From Amycolatopsis sp. FBCC-B4732 (GTDB taxonomy: Bacteria > Actinomycetota > Actinomycetes > Mycobacteriales > Pseudonocardiaceae): a DNA stretch of 64,000 bases. The translations under genes were made by a program, and so were the position numbers. The DNA is taken from NCBI RefSeq assembly GCF_023008405.1, contig NZ_CP095376.1, positions 8,226,501 to 8,290,500 of the forward strand, given 5' to 3'. How positions within the stretch are numbered: position 1 is the stretch's first letter; every line of letters starts with the position of its first letter. The notes beneath the pieces are model-generated. The model made no database searches, was not told where the DNA came from, and saw only the letters and a list, made by a program, of their open reading frames with translations. Shown one piece after another: positions 59,890 to 64,000 of the stretch.

Positions 59890-60645
59890 TCAGGCGTCGC
59901 GCCGGGACGTGACAAGCACGCCGGCCACGAACAGGGCAACGGTGATCGCCGCGAAGTAACCGAGATAGCCCCACGGGCCGAGCGGCGCGTCCGGCAGCTG
60001 CAGCGGCCCCGCGGCGAACCCGCCCGCCCCGACGAACTCGTCGGCCGCGTGGAACGGCATCCACTGGTAGATGTGCCGCCCGGCGCCCGGGATGAGGATC
60101 ACCAGGCCTTCGAGCACCTGGGTCCAGACGAGCACCACCGTCAGCCCGAAGGCGACGCTGCGCAGCAGGAGCGCGACACCGACGCCGGCCACCGCGGTGA
60201 ACAGGAACGTCAGGCCCTGGCCGAGCACCGAGCGCCAGTCCGCGCCCGAGTGCAGCGCGAGGTCGGCGTCCGGCTGCACCAGCGACGCGAGCCCCCACGA
60301 GCCGAAGCCGACGACCAGCCCGAGCACCGCGCCGACCGCGGCGAGGACCGCCAGCTTCGCCAGCAGCGCGGGCACCCGGCTCGGCACCGCCTGGAAGGTC
60401 AGCCGCATGGTGCCCCAGTTGAACTCCGACGCCGTCGCGAGGATCGCGAGCACGAGCAGCACGGTCCGGCCGTTGCCGCTCGCGAGCTGGGTGTTGCCCA
60501 CGGTCGCCGGGATCTCCGGGCCGGCCAGCGCGAAGAACAACGCGGTGAAGCCGAGCGGCGCGACGAACGCGATCGCCAGGCACCACCAGGGCGCGCGGGT
60601 GCTGAAGAGCTTGATGCGCTCGGCGCGAAGGAGGTTGGTGATCAT
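59890..60645 (-). CDS. ABC-2 type permease (exporter pair 1)
   Basis: A 251-residue membrane protein with six TM helices and the start E-R-I-K-L-F-S-T-R-A-P-W-W shared with the permease of the second pair (E-R-I-K-L-F-S-T-R-S-P-W-W). A central R-L-T-F-Q-A-V-P-S-R motif precedes TM3. ATG 60645 overlaps the ATPase gene stop. Substrate unknown; such pairs export lipids, peptides or antibiotics. Confidence 0.82.
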   Translation of the reverse strand: MITNLLRAERIKLFSTRAPWWCLAIAFVAPLGFTALFFALAGPEIPATVGNTQLASGNGRTVLLVLAILATASEFNWGTMRLTFQAVPSRVPALLAKLAVLAAVGAVLGLVVGFGSWGLASLVQPDADLALHSGADWRSVLGQGLTFLFTAVAGVGVALLLRSVAFGLTVVLVWTQVLEGLVILIPGAGRHIYQWMPFHAADEFVGAGGFAAGPLQLPDAPLGPWGYLGYFAAITVALFVAGVLVTSRRDA

Positions 60646-61556
60646 CGGGTCGCCTCCGAAGCCGGCCCCGCGAACTCGACGGATTCGCGGGTGAGGTCGA
60701 GGTAGGCCTGCTCGAGCGAGCCGGTGATCGGGCTCAGCTCGTGCAGCGTCGCGCCCGCGTCGAAGGCGAGCTGCCCGATCCGGTCACTGTCCATTCCGGA
60801 CACCAGGAAGGCGCCGTCGGCTTCGCTGAACTCGGCCTGCCCGGTCAGCGCGGCCCGCAGCTCGTCGGCGTGCCGGGTGCGCACCCGGACGCCGTGTTCA
60901 CTCGTCCGCGCGACGAAGTCGTCCATCGTGCCCTGGTAGATGAGCCGGCCGCGGCCGATCACCACGAGGTCCTGCGCGGTCTGCGCCATCTCGGGCAGCA
61001 GGTGGCTGGAGACGAACACGGTCCGGCCCTCGGCGGCCAGCGCGTGCAGCAGCTGCCGGATCCAGGCCATGCCCTCGGGGTCGAGGCCGTTCACCGGCTC
61101 GTCGAACAGCAGCACGCGGGGGTCGCCCAGCATCGCGGCGGCGATCCCCAGCCGCTGCTGCATGCCGAGGGAGTACTGCAGGACGCGGGTCTTGCCGACG
61201 CTCGTCAGCCCGACCAGGGCGAGCACCTCGTCGACGCGCTTGTCGGGGATGCCGTTGGTGGCGGCCAGCCAGCGCAGGTGGTCGCGCCCGCTGCGGCCGG
61301 GGTGGCGCCAGGTGGCGTCCAGCATCGCGCCGACCGTCCGAAGTGGATCCCGCAGCTTCCGGTACGGCGTGCCGTCGACGAGCACCGTGCCCGCGTCGGG
61401 CGTGTCGAGGCCGAGAACCAGCCGCATGGTCGTGGACTTGCCGGCGCCGTTCGGGCCGAGGAACCCGGTGACCCGCCCCGACCGCGCGGTGAACGTCAGC
61501 TCGTCGACCGCGGTCGTGGCGCCGTACCGCTTGGTCAGCGCGTTCGCTTCGATCAT
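60642..61556 (-). CDS. ABC transporter ATP-binding protein, BcrA/DrrA type (pair 1)
   Basis: A 304-residue ATPase: Walker A G-P-N-G-A-G-K-S-T near 34-42, signature-loop Y-S-L-G-M-Q-Q-R-L near 130 (the BcrA form of LSGGQ), Walker B V-L-L-F-D-E-P near 151 and a C-terminal regulatory domain ending with G-S-L-E-Q-A-Y. It is near-identical in plan to the ATPase of pair 2, so the pair arose by duplication. Confidence 0.9.
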   Translation of the reverse strand: MIEANALTKRYGATTAVDELTFTARSGRVTGFLGPNGAGKSTTMRLVLGLDTPDAGTVLVDGTPYRKLRDPLRTVGAMLDATWRHPGRSGRDHLRWLAATNGIPDKRVDEVLALVGLTSVGKTRVLQYSLGMQQRLGIAAAMLGDPRVLLFDEPVNGLDPEGMAWIRQLLHALAAEGRTVFVSSHLLPEMAQTAQDLVVIGRGRLIYQGTMDDFVARTSEHGVRVRTRHADELRAALTGQAEFSEADGAFLVSGMDSDRIGQLAFDAGATLHELSPITGSLEQAYLDLTRESVEFAGPASEATR

Positions 61557-61593
61557 GCGCTCCCCCGTCCCGTCACCCCGGGAGCCTACTGCG

Positions 61594-61642
61594 AAACGGG
61601 AATCCGGGTCGCCCCCCGACAGCGCGACCCGGATTCCCGTTT
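61594..61642 (-). terminator. strong terminator between the two exporter pairs
   Basis: A perfect 18-bp stem (arms 61594-61611 and 61625-61642) with a 13-base loop lies 15 bases after the stop of the second permease. The exporter pairs are therefore separate transcription units. Confidence 0.92.
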
Positions 61643-61656
61643 TCCCCTGTTACCCC

Positions 61657-62406
61657 TCAGGCGTCCCGCTTCTTCGCCACCCCGAGTGCGACGAGCAGGA
61701 ACACGATCGCGATGCCGGCGAAGTACGCCAGCGCCCAGCCGGGGCTCAGCGGCGAGTCCGACGGCGACGGGCCGTCGACGACCGCGGAGCCGCGCAGGAA
61801 CTTGTTCGCCACGTTGAACGGCATCCACTCGTGGATGTGGGCGCCGATCTTCGGGATCAGCCGGATCAGGTCTTCCACGGCCAGGTTGTAGATGAGCAGC
61901 AGCGCGATGGCGCCGGCGCTGTGCCGGATCAGGACCCCGATGGCGACGGCGAGCACCGCGCTGATGGCGAACACCGGGCCGAGGCCCGCGACGTTCAGCC
62001 AATCCTGCGTGGAGTGCAGGCCGATGCCGTCGTTCGGCCGCATGAGCATGCCGAGGCCGAGGGCGCCGAACGCGGCGATCTCGCCGATCACCAGCGCGAC
62101 CAGCGCGACGACGACGGCCTTGGCGATCAGCGCCGGCGAGCGGTGCGGCACCGCCTGGAACGTGGTGCGGATGGTGTTGAAGCGGTATTCGGTGGTCACC
62201 GCGAGCGCGGCGAGCACCATGACGACGGCGATGCCGAACTGCGTGCCGCCGAACTGGAGGGCGGACAGCGTCACCGGCGAGTCGGCCGGCGTCGCACCGG
62301 AGATGATGGCGGCGAAGCCGATGCCCAGTGCGAGGGCGATGAGGGCGCACCACCACGGCGAGCGGGTGGAGAACAGCTTGATGCGTTCTACCGCGAGCAG
62401 GTTCAT
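61657..62406 (-). CDS. ABC-2 type permease (exporter pair 2)
   Basis: A 249-residue paralogue of the 59890 permease with the same first motif (E-R-I-K-L-F-S-T-R-S-P-W-W), six TM helices, T-T-F-Q-A-V-P-H-R and a short C-terminal K-K-R-D-A, like the R-R-D-A end of the first. ATG 62406 has GGGGAA upstream. It follows its ATPase by 17 bases. Confidence 0.85.
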   Translation of the reverse strand: MNLLAVERIKLFSTRSPWWCALIALALGIGFAAIISGATPADSPVTLSALQFGGTQFGIAVVMVLAALAVTTEYRFNTIRTTFQAVPHRSPALIAKAVVVALVALVIGEIAAFGALGLGMLMRPNDGIGLHSTQDWLNVAGLGPVFAISAVLAVAIGVLIRHSAGAIALLLIYNLAVEDLIRLIPKIGAHIHEWMPFNVANKFLRGSAVVDGPSPSDSPLSPGWALAYFAGIAIVFLLVALGVAKKRDA

Positions 62407-62423
62407 GATCTTGGTTTCCCCGT

Positions 62424-63362
62424 TTACTTGGCGGACTCGAGCACGTGCTGCGCCTCGGCGTCGAGCCCGGTGTGGTACTCGACGGAGTCGCCCGTGATCT
62501 GCATGAAGGCCTGCTCGAGCGAGCCGGTCTGCGGGCTCAGCTCGTGCAGCACGATGCCGTTGGCGGCGGCGATCTCGCCGATCTTGTCGCTGTCCATCCC
62601 GGACACCACGAGCGCGGCGTCGTCCCCGGTGACGCCGGCGCTGGCGCGCTGCAGGGCGGTGCGGAGCTCGGCCAGCTGCGGCGAGCGGACCTTGACCGTG
62701 TTCTCCGCCGCGCGGGAGACGAAGTCCTGGGTCGACGACTGCGAAATCAGCTGCCCCCGGCCGATCACCACGAGGTTGCTCGCGGTCAGCGCCATCTCCG
62801 AAAGCAGGTGGCTGGACACGAACACGGTGCGGCCTTCCTCGGCCAGCCGGTGCATGAACTTCCGGATCCAGAGGATGCCCTCCGGGTCCAGGCCGTTCAC
62901 CGGCTCGTCGAACAGCAGCACCTCGGGGTCGCCCAGCAGGGCGGCCGCGATGCCGAGCCGCTGCGACATCCCGAGCGAGAACCCGCCGGCGCGCTTGCCC
63001 GCGACGCTGGTCAGGCCGACGGTGTCGAGCACCTCGTCGACGCGGGTGCTCGGGATGCGGTTGGACTTCGCCATCCACTGCAAGTGGGCGCGAGCCGAGC
63101 GGTTCGGGTGCACCCACTTCGCGTCGAGCAGCGCGCCGACGGTGCGCAGCGGCTCCTTGAGGTCGTGGTACTTCTTGCCCCCGATGGTGACCTGGCCACC
63201 GGTCGGGTTGTCCAGGCCCAGGATCATGCGCATGGTGGTGGACTTGCCAGCCCCGTTCGGGCCGAGGAAGCCGGTGACCTGACCCGCGGCCACGGAGAAC
63301 GACAGGTTGTTCACCGCCAGTGTCTTTCCGTACCGCTTGGTGAGGCCGGTTGCCTCGATCAT
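62424..63362 (-). CDS. ABC transporter ATP-binding protein, BcrA/DrrA type (pair 2)
   Basis: A 312-residue ATPase, paralogue of the 60642 gene: Walker A G-P-N-G-A-G-K-S-T, F-S-L-G-M-S-Q-R-L, Walker B V-L-L-F-D-E-P, C-terminal G-S-L-E-Q-A-F. It diverges from the TetR gene at 63560; the 197-base intergenic region should carry both promoters. Confidence 0.9.
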   Translation of the reverse strand: MIEATGLTKRYGKTLAVNNLSFSVAAGQVTGFLGPNGAGKSTTMRMILGLDNPTGGQVTIGGKKYHDLKEPLRTVGALLDAKWVHPNRSARAHLQWMAKSNRIPSTRVDEVLDTVGLTSVAGKRAGGFSLGMSQRLGIAAALLGDPEVLLFDEPVNGLDPEGILWIRKFMHRLAEEGRTVFVSSHLLSEMALTASNLVVIGRGQLISQSSTQDFVSRAAENTVKVRSPQLAELRTALQRASAGVTGDDAALVVSGMDSDKIGEIAAANGIVLHELSPQTGSLEQAFMQITGDSVEYHTGLDAEAQHVLESAK

Positions 63363-63532
63363 GACTGCTCCTCTTCCGCCCCTCGCTTACGACGCGTTCA
63401 TCGTCGCGGGTCGGAGGCCGTTCGCGCGTCACCCTGTAGACCGAACCGGCCCCCCTACCTGAGTAGTACCTTGCTGGCTCTTCGGCCGATGCGCGATCCG
63501 TGATGACCCTGAGCCGACCCTGATTCGCGGGT

Positions 63533-63556
63533 ATTAATGAACTGTGGTTCAATAAT
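63533..63556. promoter_or_regulatory. near-perfect palindrome before the TetR gene
   Basis: Ten-base arms ATTAATGAAC (63533-63542) and GTTCAATAAT (63547-63556) match at nine of ten positions around TGTG. The site ends three bases before the TetR GTG and is unusually A/T-rich for this DNA. It fits a TetR autoregulatory operator and suggests a leaderless message. It is 170 bases from the ATPase start, so control of the exporter pair is uncertain. Confidence 0.6.
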
Positions 63557-63559
63557 GGG

Positions 63560-64000
63560 GTGGCCCGGCCGAGGAGCATCACCGACGAACGGCTGCTGGG
63601 TGCGGCGGAGACCGTGATCGGCCGCTGCGGCCCCGGTTTCACGCTGGCCCAGGTGGCGGCGGAGGCGGGCGTCTCGGTCGGCACGGTCGCGCAGCGGTTC
63701 GGCTCGAAGAGCGGCCTGCTGCAGGCGATGAGCCGGCGGGCCACGCGGCGGGCGGTCGAGCAGATGCGGGAGTGCGCCGAGCGGGCGGACGACCCGGTCG
63801 CCGGCCTGCGCGCCGCGGCGGTGTCGGTCTACGCGGTGCTCGGTGACGCCGAAGAAGCGGCGAACCACCTGGGCCAGCTCGGCGTGGACATCGGCGACCC
63901 GGTGCTGCGGTCGCTGCTGGGCGAGCACTTCACGGCGGTCGAGGACGAACTGCGGCGGCTGGTGCGGGCGGCGGCTCCGTCGCTGCCGCACGCACCGAGC
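63560..64000 (+). CDS. TetR-family regulator, 3'-partial
   Basis: From GTG 63560 the frame stays open to the end of the window (147 codons), so the C-terminus is missing. The N-terminal helix-turn-helix is clear: S-I-T-D-E-R-L-L-G-A-A, then F-T-L-A-Q-V-A-A-E-A-G-V-S-V-G-T-V-A-Q-R-F-G-S-K-S-G-L with the recognition helix inside. The following helices start the ligand domain. An upstream palindrome directly precedes the start. It is divergent from ABC exporter pair 2 and may regulate it. Confidence 0.85.
   Translation, partial: MARPRSITDERLLGAAETVIGRCGPGFTLAQVAAEAGVSVGTVAQRFGSKSGLLQAMSRRATRRAVEQMRECAERADDPVAGLRAAAVSVYAVLGDAEEAANHLGQLGVDIGDPVLRSLLGEHFTAVEDELRRLVRAAAPSLPHAPS

Noticed and set aside
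1-64000. tRNA genes, rRNA, CRISPR arrays, insertion sequences, prophage or attachment sites
   Set aside because: I looked for cloverleaf-ending CCA and T-arm motifs, regular short direct repeats with spacers, transposase motifs and integrase genes, and saw none.

Overview
This window reads as chromosome of a high-GC actinomycete, most likely Pseudonocardiaceae (Amycolatopsis-like). The grounds are very high GC with GTG starts and GTGA/ATGA gene overlaps, secreted proteins of mycobacterial and actinomycete type, a type VII (ESX) accessory cluster, and a gene order that mirrors the conserved ino1 - padR - DUF5318 - ponA - GT87 - rpsF/ssb/rpsR/rplI - dnaB block known from Mycobacterium tuberculosis (Rv0046c to Rv0058). 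I see no tRNA, rRNA, CRISPR array or insertion sequence. Both window edges cut a gene: a WXG100-like protein at the left and a TetR regulator at the right.

Layout. 1-9.1 kb: a T7SS-type protein with a membrane partner, a ribokinase, a ParB-like protein overlapping ptsI (with a DasR-type operator on the ptsI start codon), an MFS exporter, a DUF1707 protein and a lipoprotein. 9.1-12.1 kb: a leftward AI-2E transporter / histidine kinase / response regulator operon (MacRS-like). 12.3-16.7 kb: two secreted proteins, the second a 1062-residue chaplin-like repeat protein. 16.9-18.6 kb: a DODA-type dioxygenase and two divergent MarR genes around a perfect operator. 18.6-25.5 kb: dnaB, then an ESX accessory cassette (EspG, PPE-like, DUF3558 lipoprotein, small ESX-like protein) lying between dnaB and rplI-rpsR-ssb-rpsF. 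The 508-base gap in front of dnaB holds a perfect LexA-type SOS box at the promoter and an array of DnaA boxes with 11-bp phasing.

25.6-41.3 kb: three tandem paralogous surface proteins, endonuclease IV, a GT87 glycosyltransferase, a divergent ROK regulator / Gfo-Idh-MocA pair around a 23-bp operator, three tandem class A penicillin-binding proteins where mycobacteria have one, and DUF5318. 41.5-46.9 kb: padR, ino1, a SigE-family sigma factor with its membrane partner, a HAD phosphatase and a MarR-MFS operon whose operator abuts the start codon. 47-52.8 kb: PhoX phosphatase behind a PHO-box-like repeat, an SdrD B-like secreted protein, an SDR enzyme and an amidohydrolase. 52.8-58.4 kb: a two-component system divergent from a MacB-like ABC transporter. 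58.4-64 kb: trmB, an unknown gene, two BcrA-like ABC exporter pairs and a TetR regulator.

The unifying theme is replication plus cell envelope. The helicase gene, SSB and ribosomal proteins sit among peptidoglycan synthases, envelope proteins and ESX parts, and many divergent intergenic regions carry clear palindromic operators. The observations I would follow first are the SOS box plus phased DnaA boxes at dnaB, the giant chaplin-like repeat protein, and the trio of surface proteins sharing a DYSGIP-type motif and a C-terminal anchor.
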